Translations under genes and position numbers: made by a program
The notes under the pieces: generated by a model
The model's input: only the letters and a program-made list of their open reading frames with translations
What the model was told of the DNA's origin: nothing
Database searches by the model: none
NCBI RefSeq assembly: GCF_018881925.1
Contig: NZ_JACVPL010000011.1
Coordinates: 19,302 to 83,301 of the forward strand
Source: Polynucleobacter sp. Latsch14-2
GTDB lineage: Bacteria; Pseudomonadota; Gammaproteobacteria; Burkholderiales; Burkholderiaceae
Direction of reading: 5' to 3'
DNA length: 64,000 nt
Shown: positions 36,965 through 45,059 of the stretch, piece by piece
Layout of the letters: each line of letters opens with the position of its first letter
Position numbering within the stretch: position 1 is the stretch's first letter

Positions 36965-37558
36965 ATGGCTTCAATTTTGACCTCATTGGGACGCACGGTT
37001 TTAGCAGGTTTTGTGCTTCTCATTTTGATTATTTTGGCATTAGGCGGCAACTTTAGCGCCTCAGAATTACCGTTTGTTTTCCGCTGGTTACACGTGATGT
37101 TTGGCGTTATGTGGATTGGTTTGCTCTGGTACTTCAATTTTGTCCAGATCCCATCCATGCCAAAAATCCCTGACGAGCAAAAGCCAGCAATTGGCAAAGT
37201 GATTGCTCCAGCAGCATTGTTTTGGTTCCGTTGGGCAGCTTTATTGACTGTTTTAACTGGCTTGATCGTAGCCACATTGAATGGTTATGCCCATCAGGCA
37301 TTCACATTACAAGCTCCGTTCCGCGCTATTGGTCTGGGTATGTGGATTGCTTTGGTCATGGCCTTCAACGTATGGTTCATTATTTGGCCAAATCAGAAAC
37401 GTGCTCTTGGTATTGTGGCTGTAGATGCTGATGTCAAGGCAAAGTCTGCACGGGTTGCGATGCTGACTTCACGCTTGAATACATTACTTTCTATTCCAAT
37501 GTTGTTTTTGATGGTTGCTCAGTCACACAACGCTACTTGGTTTGTAGTAGTTGTCTAA
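36965..37558 (+). CDS. PuuD-like (DUF989) urate hydroxylase N-terminal-type membrane protein
   Basis: A 197-residue protein with about four membrane helices. WLHVMFGVMWIGLLWYFNFVQIPSMPKIP and the LFWFRWAALLTVLTGL block match the membrane domain found at the N-terminus of the PuuD urate oxidase. The cytochrome c domain of PuuD is absent, so urate oxidation should not be assumed. AGGAG at 36952-36956 fixes the ATG at 36965; an earlier in-frame ATG at 36893 lacks a site. A strong terminator follows 38 bases after the stop. Confidence 0.8.
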   Translation: MASILTSLGRTVLAGFVLLILIILALGGNFSASELPFVFRWLHVMFGVMWIGLLWYFNFVQIPSMPKIPDEQKPAIGKVIAPAALFWFRWAALLTVLTGLIVATLNGYAHQAFTLQAPFRAIGLGMWIALVMAFNVWFIIWPNQKRALGIVAVDADVKAKSARVAMLTSRLNTLLSIPMLFLMVAQSHNATWFVVVV

Positions 37559-37596
37559 TTAGTTGTTTAACTGGCTACTTATGCATTAAAGAAAAG

Positions 37597-37616
37597 GCCC
37601 GCATTGCGGGCTTTTT
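37597..37616 (+). terminator. Rho-independent terminator after the PuuD-like gene
   Basis: GCCCGC and GCGGGC form a six-base GC stem around a three-base ATT loop, directly followed by TTTTTC. The preceding AAAA run allows weak function on the opposite strand as well, which would serve the convergent reductase gene. Confidence 0.85.
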
Positions 37617-37648
37617 CTATTGCTATGCAGTGAAAAAACAGGCCCGAC

Positions 37649-38815
37649 TTATAGCAGGGACGGTAATTCTTTTGTAAAGGCTCCGCGTTGAGCGCTTGCA
37701 CTACCCATTAGCGCAAAGCCAAGTAGTTTGCCCTCAGTACTTTCAAAGCGGGCTTCTAGGCCGCCTTCCACTGGATTGATTTTCCAGGCGCCAATAGCAT
37801 CTTTAGCGGGCGGTGACACAATAGTTGGTAAGGCAGGAGTCTTCACCATGACCGGCATTGCGGGGTAGTTCAGCGCTGTATCTTGACCCAGAAGGGTTGG
37901 GGCTAGGGCTCTGGCTGCTTGCATGATTGGCATCACGTACGGCAATACCAAGCCCTCAACCTCAGCGCAATCTCCCAGTGAGTAGACATTCTTAACGCTT
38001 GTTTCTAATTGGCGATTTACCTGAATACCAATCCCAGTTGCCAATCCAGTTGCTTTAGCCAAATCCAATCTTGGTCTTAATCCAACCGCCGAGAGAGCTA
38101 CTTCGCACTGGATGGTATGGCCGTTTGCTAGGGTGACATGTAACTCGCCACCAATTCGCTCAATGGATTCGATGGTGGTGCCAAGATGCCAACGGACACC
38201 AGCGGCGCTGAGATGATTTTGTAACTCAAGAGATGCCTCTCTTGGAAGTATTCGGCTCAAGGCGTGTGGCGCCAAGTCAATCACATCAACTTCGTAACCA
38301 CCTAATACCAAGTCATTGGCAAACTCACAGCCAATCAAGCCTGCTCCCAAAATGACAATCCTTTTTTTCTCGGCAATGGCTTGACGAAATTTTTTGTATT
38401 CCTCCAAGTCATTGACAGTGATAACCTCAGCTGCTGCATTACCTCGAAGTGGGAGGCGAATTTGATCGGCACCTAGAGCCAATACCAATTTACTGTAGAT
38501 CAGCCTGCCTTTGTTGGTGGAAACTGTCTGCGCAACAGTATCTATATCACTAGCCTCAGTTTCACTCATGATGGTGATCTCTAGCTGTGCCGCCATTCCA
38601 TCTTGAGGCGTGGAGATAAGTTGTGACGCTTCTTTCTTGCTTGCCAAGGCAGTCGAAAGCATCGGCTTCGAGTAAAAGTACCCTGGCTCGCGAGTGACTA
38701 GCGTGATCGGCACTGTTTTGTCTAATTTGCGGATTTCTCGAATAACGGTAAACCCAGCCAACCCACTGCCAATAATGACGATGGAGGGTTGGGATAGTTG
38801 CATATTTTGGTTCAA
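37649..38815 (-). CDS. FAD-dependent rubredoxin reductase
   Basis: A two-dinucleotide-binding-domain flavoprotein of about 388 residues. Near the start is VIIGSGLAGFTVIREI (FAD site), in the middle IVILGAGLIGCEFANDL (NAD(P)H site), and near the end VYSLGDCAEVEGL (FAD). This layout is that of NAD(H):rubredoxin reductases. The rubredoxin gene is 53 bases upstream on the same strand. A TTG start at 38815 has AGGAG seven bases upstream; the ATG at 38803 lies 19 bases from that site, so the TTG is preferred. Confidence 0.87.
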   Translation of the reverse strand: MNQNMQLSQPSIVIIGSGLAGFTVIREIRKLDKTVPITLVTREPGYFYSKPMLSTALASKKEASQLISTPQDGMAAQLEITIMSETEASDIDTVAQTVSTNKGRLIYSKLVLALGADQIRLPLRGNAAAEVITVNDLEEYKKFRQAIAEKKRIVILGAGLIGCEFANDLVLGGYEVDVIDLAPHALSRILPREASLELQNHLSAAGVRWHLGTTIESIERIGGELHVTLANGHTIQCEVALSAVGLRPRLDLAKATGLATGIGIQVNRQLETSVKNVYSLGDCAEVEGLVLPYVMPIMQAARALAPTLLGQDTALNYPAMPVMVKTPALPTIVSPPAKDAIGAWKINPVEGGLEARFESTEGKLLGFALMGSASAQRGAFTKELPSLL

Positions 38816-38867
38816 AGCTGGGCTCCTAAGAAATGCGTTCAACAGAAATTACTACCGATTAACTTGA

Positions 38868-39035
38868 TTAGCCAATCTGCACCATTTCAAAGTCTGATTT
38901 GGCTACGCCACAGTCTGGGCATTCCCAATCTTCTGGAACATCAGCCCATGCGGTGCCAGGGGCGATCCCGTCCTCTGGGAGGCCTTTTGCTTCATCATAG
39001 ATAAAGCCACATACGACACATTGCCAAGATTTCAT
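38868..39035 (-). CDS. Rubredoxin
   Basis: A 55-residue mononuclear iron electron carrier. Two CXXC knuckles are present, CVVCG and CPDCG, with the usual [18 protein letters not shown] segment between them. Three ATGs are in tandem; the third (39035) is best spaced from AAAGGA. It probably takes electrons from the reductase encoded downstream and gives them to the rubrerythrin encoded upstream. Confidence 0.95.
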   Translation of the reverse strand: MKSWQCVVCGFIYDEAKGLPEDGIAPGTAWADVPEDWECPDCGVAKSDFEMVQIG

Positions 39036-39097
39036 CATCATTCCTTTATTCAATAGTGATTAGTTTAAATTTAATTTCGAATTCATTCTTTTGCTGC

Positions 39098-39583
39098 TTA
39101 TTTAACGGCGAATGCTTTGGCTTTTTCCAAAGCCTTTTTGTAGTGATTAGCATGACGCTCTTCGACATTAGCCAGTGCTGCAAAGCGTTTGGCCGCCTTA
39201 GTCAATACCGCCTGAAACTGCTCAGCATGCTCCTTAGATTCAGCAATTTGCTCATCAATTTCCTGGATCGCGGCTGTATTGCCTTCTTCAACTGCCGTTT
39301 TCCGAAAGCTTGGGTACATTTCGGTGTACTCATAGGTTTCACCTTCAATCGCAATTTCTAAAGCGCGAGTTGGTGTAATGGTGCTGGCGGGGTAGAGTAA
39401 ATCGAGGTGACCAAAGGCATGCATTACTTCTTGGTCAGCCGTTGCTTCAAAGATTTTTGCAGTCTCTTCGTCGCCAGCTGCCCGTGCCAACTTGGCAAAG
39501 TATCGATACTTAATATGAGCCATGGATTCACCAGCAAATGCAGACTCCAGATTTTGGATTGTTTTAATTTCAGGACGCGCCAT
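39098..39583 (-). CDS. Rubrerythrin-type diiron peroxidase without a rubredoxin domain
   Basis: A 161-residue ferritin-like four-helix protein. Diiron-site glutamate and histidine residues are seen in NLESAFAGESMAHIKYRYFA, ADQEVMHAFGHL, GETYEYTEMYPSF and EERHANHYKKAL. Rubrerythrins reduce hydrogen peroxide. Classic members carry a C-terminal rubredoxin domain, but this one ends right after the ferritin fold, so the separate rubredoxin 62 bases downstream is the likely partner. OxyR is divergent, consistent with peroxide control. Confidence 0.92.
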   Translation of the reverse strand: MARPEIKTIQNLESAFAGESMAHIKYRYFAKLARAAGDEETAKIFEATADQEVMHAFGHLDLLYPASTITPTRALEIAIEGETYEYTEMYPSFRKTAVEEGNTAAIQEIDEQIAESKEHAEQFQAVLTKAAKRFAALANVEERHANHYKKALEKAKAFAVK

Positions 39584-39702
39584 TTTTGATTCCTCTGTAT
39601 AAAGTTTAAAAATCCGTTCAATAGGAAGGGCGCCTGTTTCATGCCCTTTTACTCAACCATGGGATGGATTCTGAGCTTTAAATGGTTATCGGTCCAATGA
39701 AT

Positions 39703-39752
39703 AATAATGATATTATTGATCGATATTTTAGATTAATAGACAATTCGATCAA
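39703..39752. promoter_or_regulatory. Nested inverted repeats in the oxyR/rubrerythrin gap
   Basis: The AT-rich 169-base divergent gap holds AATAAT-GAT-ATTATT (39703-39717) and, overlapping the oxyR start, TTGATCG (39716-39722) with CGATCAA (39746-39752) 23 bases apart. LysR-type regulators bind such spaced repeats, so this may be an OxyR site for autoregulation and for the rubrerythrin operon. No Shine-Dalgarno sequence lies before the oxyR ATG. Confidence 0.35.
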
Positions 39753-40697
39753 ATGGCCTATCTACCCTCATTAAGACAGCTTGGCTACTTTATAGCTCTT
39801 GCCAAAGAGTTGAACTTTACCCGTGCCGCAGAGGCTTGTTATGTGGGGCAATCCACCTTGAGCGCTGGATTAAAAGAGCTAGAAGAGGGCTTGGGGGTCC
39901 GATTGGTTGAGCGTGACCGGCAAAGCGTTTCGCTTACTCTGATTGGACTTGATGTTTTAGGGCGCGCTAAAGCCATTCTGGCTGCCTCTGAGGATTTGAT
40001 GGACTTCGCTAGAGGGGCATCTAAGCCAATGACTGCCACGATTCGGTTGGGGGTTATTCCGACAATTGCTCCATTTTTATTGCCTACTGTTCTACCTGAC
40101 ATTCGGCAACGCTTCCCTGAGCTAAAGATTACTTTACGCGAAGATTTGACGGCCAACCTGCTAGCAAGACTTGCCGATCATCAATTGGATTTTGCTTTAA
40201 TTGCCTTGCCTTACGACGTTCATGGTTTATTGGTTAGCGAATTATTTAATGATGAGTTTTGGTTGGTGGCTCGCGAGAATGACCCCGCCCTAAAAGGTAA
40301 GGAAGTGCATTTACCCGCCAAGATGGCAGAGAGGTTGCTATTACTGGAAGAGGGGCATTGCCTTCGTGACCATACTTTGCAGGCCTGCAAGAGAGCGGAT
40401 GTTCGTAATGCGGAGGGGATGGAGGCTACTAGCCTACTGACATTACTGCAGATGGTGGAGTCAGGAATGGGAATTGCTTTGCTTCCAGAGATGGCTGTAA
40501 AAGGCGGTTTGCTTAATAGTACGGAGTTGCTGGCTCGGCCTTTGGCTGCGCCTGCTCCCAAAAGGGTTATTGCCTTAGTTACCCGATCTTCTTCCGCCCA
40601 CCTTGAAGAGTTTCAGGCTCTATCTGATGCCATTCGAGAGCGTTTTGGGGCTAACTTAAGAATAAGTCGCGGTAAGCGTAAAGGAATTCGTGTGTGA
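39753..40697 (+). CDS. oxyR: Hydrogen peroxide-responsive LysR-family regulator OxyR
   Basis: A 314-residue LysR-type regulator. The helix-turn-helix spans about residues 18-40 (LNFTRAAEACYVGQSTLSAGL). The effector domain contains the redox pair C203 and C212 in the OxyR-specific GHCLRDHTLQAC, the same eight-residue spacing as C199/C208 of E. coli OxyR. It should activate peroxide defence genes when oxidised. It is divergent from rubrerythrin. The ATG has no obvious ribosome-binding site, so the message may be leaderless or start differently. Confidence 0.93.
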   Translation: MAYLPSLRQLGYFIALAKELNFTRAAEACYVGQSTLSAGLKELEEGLGVRLVERDRQSVSLTLIGLDVLGRAKAILAASEDLMDFARGASKPMTATIRLGVIPTIAPFLLPTVLPDIRQRFPELKITLREDLTANLLARLADHQLDFALIALPYDVHGLLVSELFNDEFWLVARENDPALKGKEVHLPAKMAERLLLLEEGHCLRDHTLQACKRADVRNAEGMEATSLLTLLQMVESGMGIALLPEMAVKGGLLNSTELLARPLAAPAPKRVIALVTRSSSAHLEEFQALSDAIRERFGANLRISRGKRKGIRV

Positions 40698-40784
40698 GCA
40701 AAATTGCTGCAATCTTGCTACAGTCTTGCTTCGTGTTTATTTGCTTTATATAAAAGAAAGATGTTAATGTCCGGAAAAGAAATC

Positions 40785-41867
40785 ATGTTTACTCCAGTCA
40801 AACTGGGCTCAATAGAGTTAAAGAATCGCCTCGTTATGGCGCCCTTAACCAGAATGCGTGCCGTGGCTGGTGATGTACCAAACCCCTTGGCAAAAATATA
40901 TTACGCACAGCGTGCAAGTTCTGGCTTGATCATTACTGAGGCAACCCAGATTTCTGCCTTGGGCATGGGTTACCCTGCTACTCCAGGAATCTATTCACCC
41001 GAACAAACTGCTGCTTGGCAAGAAATTGTTGAGGCGGTACATGCAAAGCAAGGAGCAATCGTTGCTCAGCTTTGGCATGTGGGGAGAATTTCACACTCCT
41101 CTTTGCATCCTGAGCAGGGCTTACCGGTGGCGCCTTCCGCCATTGCACCCGCTGGCCAAACTTATGGCGCAGACTGGAAATTGCATGACTATGAAACCCC
41201 TAGAGCAATGACAGATGATGATATCGCCCGCCTACTTAAAGAGTATGAGTTGGCCGCAAAAAATGCAAAGGCAGCAGGTTTTGATGGCGTAGAAATACAT
41301 GCGGCAAATGGCTATCTCTTGGATCAATTCTTGCAAGATGGCACAAATCAACGCACTGATCAATATGGTGGATCCATTGAGAATCGCATTCGATTGCTCA
41401 GCGAAGTAATAGAGACTGTTTCTGGAGTTTTTCCAAGTGATTGCATTGGTGTACGTCTTTCACCTTATGGCACATTCAATGACATGAGCGACAGTGACCC
41501 AGTTGCTTTATTTGGAAGCATCATCAATCGCTTAAATGCTTGCAACTTGGCCTATGTTCACATGATTGAGCCGCGTTCAACCAGTGCCGGCGGTAACGAT
41601 CAGGTTAACCAGGGTGCGCCGATCACTTCAGAAATGTTCCGCAAAGCCTACAAGGGTAAATTTATTAGTGCCGGCGGATACGATCAAGCGATGGGCGAGC
41701 AAGTGCTTGAGGATGGTTTGGCTGATGCTGTCGCTTATGGTCGCTTATATATTTCGAATCCAGACTTGGCCGAGCGCTTTCAAAAGAATGCAGCATTAAA
41801 CCCATATAACAGAGCAACATTCTATGGTGGAGCCGAAGTGGGCTATACCGACTACCCAAGTTTGTAA
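40785..41867 (+). CDS. Old yellow enzyme family alkene reductase (NemA-like)
   Basis: An FMN-dependent ene-reductase of the NemA/OYE family with about 360 residues. It starts FTPVKLGSIELKNRLVMAPLTRMRA, has QLWHVGRISH, the active-site EIHAANGYLLDQFLQDG and QYGGSIENRIRLL, and FISAGGYD near the end. These enzymes reduce activated alkenes, quinones, N-ethylmaleimide or nitro esters. In-frame ATGs at 40761 and 40767 are also possible starts; 40785 gives the family's usual N-terminus. It follows oxyR by about 90 bases. Confidence 0.9.
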   Translation: MFTPVKLGSIELKNRLVMAPLTRMRAVAGDVPNPLAKIYYAQRASSGLIITEATQISALGMGYPATPGIYSPEQTAAWQEIVEAVHAKQGAIVAQLWHVGRISHSSLHPEQGLPVAPSAIAPAGQTYGADWKLHDYETPRAMTDDDIARLLKEYELAAKNAKAAGFDGVEIHAANGYLLDQFLQDGTNQRTDQYGGSIENRIRLLSEVIETVSGVFPSDCIGVRLSPYGTFNDMSDSDPVALFGSIINRLNACNLAYVHMIEPRSTSAGGNDQVNQGAPITSEMFRKAYKGKFISAGGYDQAMGEQVLEDGLADAVAYGRLYISNPDLAERFQKNAALNPYNRATFYGGAEVGYTDYPSL

Positions 41868-41885
41868 TGAAGGGAGTCTGGTTGT

Positions 41886-41907
41886 AGTCACCCAGCCTTG
41901 GGTGACT
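41886..41907. repeat. Perfect hairpin downstream of the alkene reductase gene
   Basis: AGTCACCCA and TGGGTGACT form a nine-base stem around the loop GCCT. There is no T-run, so it is not a classic terminator by itself. It may protect the 3' end of the message or act with the second hairpin a few bases downstream. Confidence 0.6.
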
Positions 41908-41912
41908 AGCGG

Positions 41913-41950
41913 TGAGGTCATATTTCTGAGGGAATTGACCTCATTTTTTA
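41913..41950 (+). terminator. Rho-independent terminator after the alkene reductase gene
   Basis: TGAGGTCA (41913-41920) pairs with TGACCTCA (41936-41943) and is followed by TTTTTTATT. The right arm includes the stop codon of the convergent small membrane protein gene. Confidence 0.7.
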
Positions 41951-42117
41951 TTGTTAGGGGGGTCTAGTAAATCAAAGTGATTGGCAATAAGTAGCATGGC
42001 TACCGAAGCGCAGCCAAGGGCAAAGAATTGCCATTGGTGCAGGATTGCCGTGCCAACGACAGTTATCAGCGTTGTCCAGCCGACAGTGATTTTTGCTTTT
42101 TTGCTTAATGGTTTCAT
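41941..42117 (-). CDS. Small membrane protein, function unknown
   Basis: A 58-residue protein from the ATG at 42117. A basic N-terminus (MKPLSKKAKI) is followed by two hydrophobic stretches (about 12-25 and 30-48) and a polar tail. It lies 13 bases downstream of the cytochrome b561 gene on the same strand and is probably cotranscribed. A TTG at 42144 would give a slightly longer protein overlapping that gene. I know no family for it. Confidence 0.55.
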   Translation of the reverse strand: MKPLSKKAKITVGWTTLITVVGTAILHQWQFFALGCASVAMLLIANHFDLLDPPNNKK

Positions 42118-42130
42118 ATTCTTCAAAGTC

Positions 42131-42676
42131 CTATTTTGTTTCAAGGTCAGATTTATTTAGCATTCGACGAAGTGTATCGTTTTTCAGGATGTAATGGTGC
42201 CACAAAGCAGCAAGAGCGTGGACGCCAACGAGGAAATAGATTGTATTGCCAAGCCATTCATGTAGTTCTTTGAATGTCTTCTTGAGCGAGGGGTCGGGGT
42301 TAATCATTTGGGGAAGTGTCCAGCTAAAGAAGTGGACATCTTTTCCGCCCGCCTGAAGAAATACCAATCCCATAATTGGGAGTGTTAGCAGCAAAAAATA
42401 CAAAAGCCAATGCATTGCTTTATCTAGGACTCTAAATAGCGAGATGGTCCCAGGCTGTGTTGGAGCGCCATAGATCATGCGAATACCCAGACGCAATACC
42501 ATGGCAACAAATATGAGCTGCCCTAAAAGACCGTGAATTGTTTTACAGAGCTCGCGGGGTTCACTCCCTTTGACAAACTGACCCTTTAGTTCAATTACAG
42601 CTAGCGCCCCAGCTACCAGCAAAAATACGAGCCAATGAAAGAAAATAGATAAGGGGTGATAGCGTTTGTTATACAT
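42131..42676 (-). CDS. Cytochrome b561
   Basis: A 181-residue di-heme membrane cytochrome with four helices. The heme-ligand histidines sit in YHPLSIFFHWLVF, CKTIHGLLGQ, KAMHWLLYFLL and ELHEWLGN...GVHALAALWHHY. Bacterial b561 proteins oxidise quinol and can reduce superoxide or pass electrons to periplasmic partners. The downstream small membrane protein is probably in the same transcript. Confidence 0.9.
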   Translation of the reverse strand: MYNKRYHPLSIFFHWLVFLLVAGALAVIELKGQFVKGSEPRELCKTIHGLLGQLIFVAMVLRLGIRMIYGAPTQPGTISLFRVLDKAMHWLLYFLLLTLPIMGLVFLQAGGKDVHFFSWTLPQMINPDPSLKKTFKELHEWLGNTIYFLVGVHALAALWHHYILKNDTLRRMLNKSDLETK

Positions 42677-42722
42677 GATGGGTTGAATTGATGTGCAACC
42701 ATCATGATAGATAAGTCGATTG

Positions 42723-42747
42723 ACAATGACTCTTTTGTGGTCATTGT
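42723..42747. repeat. Inverted repeat upstream of cytochrome b561
   Basis: ACAATGAC and GTCATTGT form a perfect eight-base inverted repeat with a nine-base spacer, about 50 bases before the cytochrome gene's ATG. No T-run follows on either strand, so an operator is more likely than a terminator. Confidence 0.4.
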
Positions 42748-42754
42748 GTAATGC

Positions 42755-42943
42755 CTAATTTGGCAATCTTGCTTTGGCGCTTAATTCATTTGCAGGGCCG
42801 CGTTTATCCAATTGAGAAAGTCTCAGAGCTTCTACTTCAAAATCAATTTGCGCTGGATGAAACTCATCATTTTCCAAATGAATCACATAGGTCCAAACTA
42901 AATCGCGACCACGATTTTTAAATACATCTACTACTCGTTTCAT
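42755..42943 (-). CDS. Small hypothetical protein
   Basis: A 62-residue soluble, charged protein without signal peptide or membrane segment. The sequence VWTYVIHLENDEFHPAQIDFEVEALRLSQLDKRG reads as an ordinary folded alpha/beta segment. It occupies an otherwise empty gap, with codon use like its neighbours. I recognise no family. It is placed between DUF4239 and cytochrome b561 on the same strand. Confidence 0.5.
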   Translation of the reverse strand: MKRVVDVFKNRGRDLVWTYVIHLENDEFHPAQIDFEVEALRLSQLDKRGPANELSAKARLPN

Positions 42944-42973
42944 TTTTACCGCCCGTGAAGGTGCTATGTCGTT

Positions 42974-43858
42974 TTATTTTTCTGAAGTGCTGAGTTTGCC
43001 TGCACCATGTGGATTTAATGTATTTTTAAGTTGAAGTAAGTTGCGTGGCTCCACCCTGATGACGCCGCCTCTTGGACTATCAATATCGGCTATTAGGAAA
43101 AAAGAGACCGCAATGACAAAAGGAAAAATCATAAAGAGGGCGACATTATGCGTAAAGTTTCTCGCCCCAAAGCCTACTAAGAGATTGGCGCAAATCGCTA
43201 TTGCCCCCATCAGCCCCCAGGCGGTGTAAGGTATTCGGTTCCACCAGGCAGCCTGGGTATAGCCGCGGGAGTTGAGGACATCATTCATGCCTGAGACGGC
43301 CAAAGCAAGCATTGCATGAGTTTGTGAACGGGCAAGTGGTAGAACTTCCTGCCAGAGCGCCGTTTCGAGATCATCAGTTCGTTTAGAAATTTCTTGCAGA
43401 GGCTCTTCGTTTTGTTCGGTATAAAACAGGATGCGCTGATCAAGGTAGCGCACTAAAAGTGCTTTGATTGCAGATGTTGAGTTTGAGGGTAGAAGGTCGG
43501 CACGCAGAAACTCGGTACCAATAGCATTTGCTTCTGCCTCTTCTAAAACTTCTCTTTGATCATGACGATCAATTGCCATTGAGAAGGTGAAGCCAATGAT
43601 GAGCGCTAAAAGCGTCAATGTTGCAGTTTGAATAATTCCCAAATCGGAGGCGGTTTCGCTATCTTTCGTGCGGTATTTGCTGAGTGCTGCATTTCCAAAC
43701 CAAACAGATGCTGAGCAAATTACCAGTGTGAGTGAAAAGGTAATGAAGGGGTGGTCAAGAATGTATTTAATTTTAAAAAGTCCCGGGATATAGAATATCT
43801 TTTGTGACGTTCTGAATATCACGATGACCCGTAAAAGCCATTGTGATATCCAATTCAT
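42974..43858 (-). CDS. DUF4239 (bestrophin-like) membrane protein
   Basis: A protein of up to 294 residues with two N-terminal hydrophobic segments (about 35-52 and 73-92), a long soluble helical middle, and two C-terminal hydrophobic segments (about 215-232 and 240-256). SDLGIIQTATLTLLALIIGFTFSMAIDRHDQR and EANAIGTEFLRADLLP are typical of DUF4239. Function is unknown; relatives are annotated as bestrophin-like. The ATG used overlaps the upstream gene by 86 bases. The first 30 or so residues may not be real, but no better start codon was found. Confidence 0.7.
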   Translation of the reverse strand: MNWISQWLLRVIVIFRTSQKIFYIPGLFKIKYILDHPFITFSLTLVICSASVWFGNAALSKYRTKDSETASDLGIIQTATLTLLALIIGFTFSMAIDRHDQREVLEEAEANAIGTEFLRADLLPSNSTSAIKALLVRYLDQRILFYTEQNEEPLQEISKRTDDLETALWQEVLPLARSQTHAMLALAVSGMNDVLNSRGYTQAAWWNRIPYTAWGLMGAIAICANLLVGFGARNFTHNVALFMIFPFVIAVSFFLIADIDSPRGGVIRVEPRNLLQLKNTLNPHGAGKLSTSEK

Positions 43859-44918
43859 TGTGAATGAGTTCTAGACATTTTGTCACTCCAGATTCTCCCA
43901 TGGCGCCTAAGCCATATAGGAACGGGCGACCAATCAATGTGCCACGAGCTCCAAGAGCCCATGCTTTTAAAACATCTTGGCCGGAGCGGATGCCGCCATC
44001 CATCCAGACTTCAATATCTTTGCCAACGGTATCCACAATTCCGGGGAGTGCCTGAATGCTCGAAACTGCACCGTCTAGTTGCCGGCCTCCATGATTAGAG
44101 ACAATCAAAGCATCGGCGCCAGAGTTTGCTGCTAAACGTGCATCTTCGCTATCTAGGATGCCTTTAATGATCAGTTTTCCGCCCCATAGTTTTTTGATCC
44201 ACTCTACGTCTCCCCAGTTCAAACCTGGATCGAACTGCTCGGCAGTCCAGGATGAGAGTGAGGACATATTGCCTACGCCTGTGGCGTGTCCCACAATATT
44301 GCGGAAGGTTCTACGCGGTGTCATCGCCATACCAAGGCACCAGCGCGGCTTTGTGGCCATATTGATCATGTTTGCAAGGGTTAGCTTGGGAGGGGCTGAT
44401 AAGCCATTCTTCAGATCTTTATGGCGTTGGCCCAAAATCTGTAAGTCAAGAGTGAGGACGAGGGCGGATACCTTAGCTGCTTTGGCCCGCTCAATTAGTC
44501 GTTCAATGAATCCACGATCTTTCATAACGTAGAGTTGAAACCAAAAGGGCTTAGTAGTTCGTTCGGCAACATCCTCGATAGAGCAGATACTCATGGTGGA
44601 TAGGCAAAATGGCACTCCAAATCTCTCCGCCGCACGAGCCGCAAGGATTTCGCCATCGGCATGCTGCATGCCAGTAAGGCCGGTAGGTGCTAACGCAACA
44701 GGCATAGCCACTTCTTCGCCAACCATGGTGGTTTTAGTAGTGCGATTCGTCATATCTACTGCTACACGCTGGCGTAACTTGATTTTTTGAAAATCAGATT
44801 CATTAGCTCGATAGGTTGATTCGGTCCACGAGCCGGAATCAGCATAGTCATAAAACATCTTGGGAGTGCGTTTTTGATGAAGCACCCGTAGGTCTTCAAT
44901 ATTGGTGATGATCGCCAC
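43773..44918 (-). CDS. lldD: FMN-dependent alpha-hydroxy-acid dehydrogenase (L-lactate dehydrogenase type)
   Basis: A 381-residue TIM-barrel flavoenzyme that oxidises L-lactate or a related 2-hydroxy acid. It begins NIEDLRVLHQKRTPKMFYDYADSGSW, has ALAPTGLTGMQHADGE, LVLTLDLQILGQRHKD, a KGILDSEDA segment containing the FMN-site lysine, and the active-site SNHGGRQLDGA with the catalytic histidine. GARGTLIGRPFLYGLGAMG near the end binds FMN phosphate. Membrane association and electron transfer to quinone are typical. The gene is monocistronic or shares a message with DUF4239. Confidence 0.9.
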   Translation of the reverse strand: MAIITNIEDLRVLHQKRTPKMFYDYADSGSWTESTYRANESDFQKIKLRQRVAVDMTNRTTKTTMVGEEVAMPVALAPTGLTGMQHADGEILAARAAERFGVPFCLSTMSICSIEDVAERTTKPFWFQLYVMKDRGFIERLIERAKAAKVSALVLTLDLQILGQRHKDLKNGLSAPPKLTLANMINMATKPRWCLGMAMTPRRTFRNIVGHATGVGNMSSLSSWTAEQFDPGLNWGDVEWIKKLWGGKLIIKGILDSEDARLAANSGADALIVSNHGGRQLDGAVSSIQALPGIVDTVGKDIEVWMDGGIRSGQDVLKAWALGARGTLIGRPFLYGLGAMGESGVTKCLELIHNELDITMAFTGHRDIQNVTKDILYPGTF

Positions 44919-44936
44919 TGTTTATCCTTCTATTTG

Positions 44937-44961
44937 AGGTCATTTGTCTAGGCTTTGACCT
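44937..44961. promoter_or_regulatory. Inverted repeat upstream of the lactate dehydrogenase-type gene
   Basis: AGGTCA and TGACCT lie 13 bases apart, 19 bases before the ATG at 44918 and within the 141-base divergent gap. The layout could be an operator for a GntR- or LysR-type regulator. None is encoded nearby. Confidence 0.35.
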
Positions 44962-45059
44962 AATTAAGCTCTATCTTAGCAATACCGAGCATTTGTTTCT
45001 ACAATAGGAGGGTTGTCCCTAGTTGAGGGGCTTGATTTACGACTTGCTCATATTTTCCA

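Noticed and set aside
36965..37558. Urate oxidase (PuuD) function
   Set aside because: Only the membrane domain is present; the cytochrome c part with its CXXCH is missing, so the enzyme function should not be transferred.
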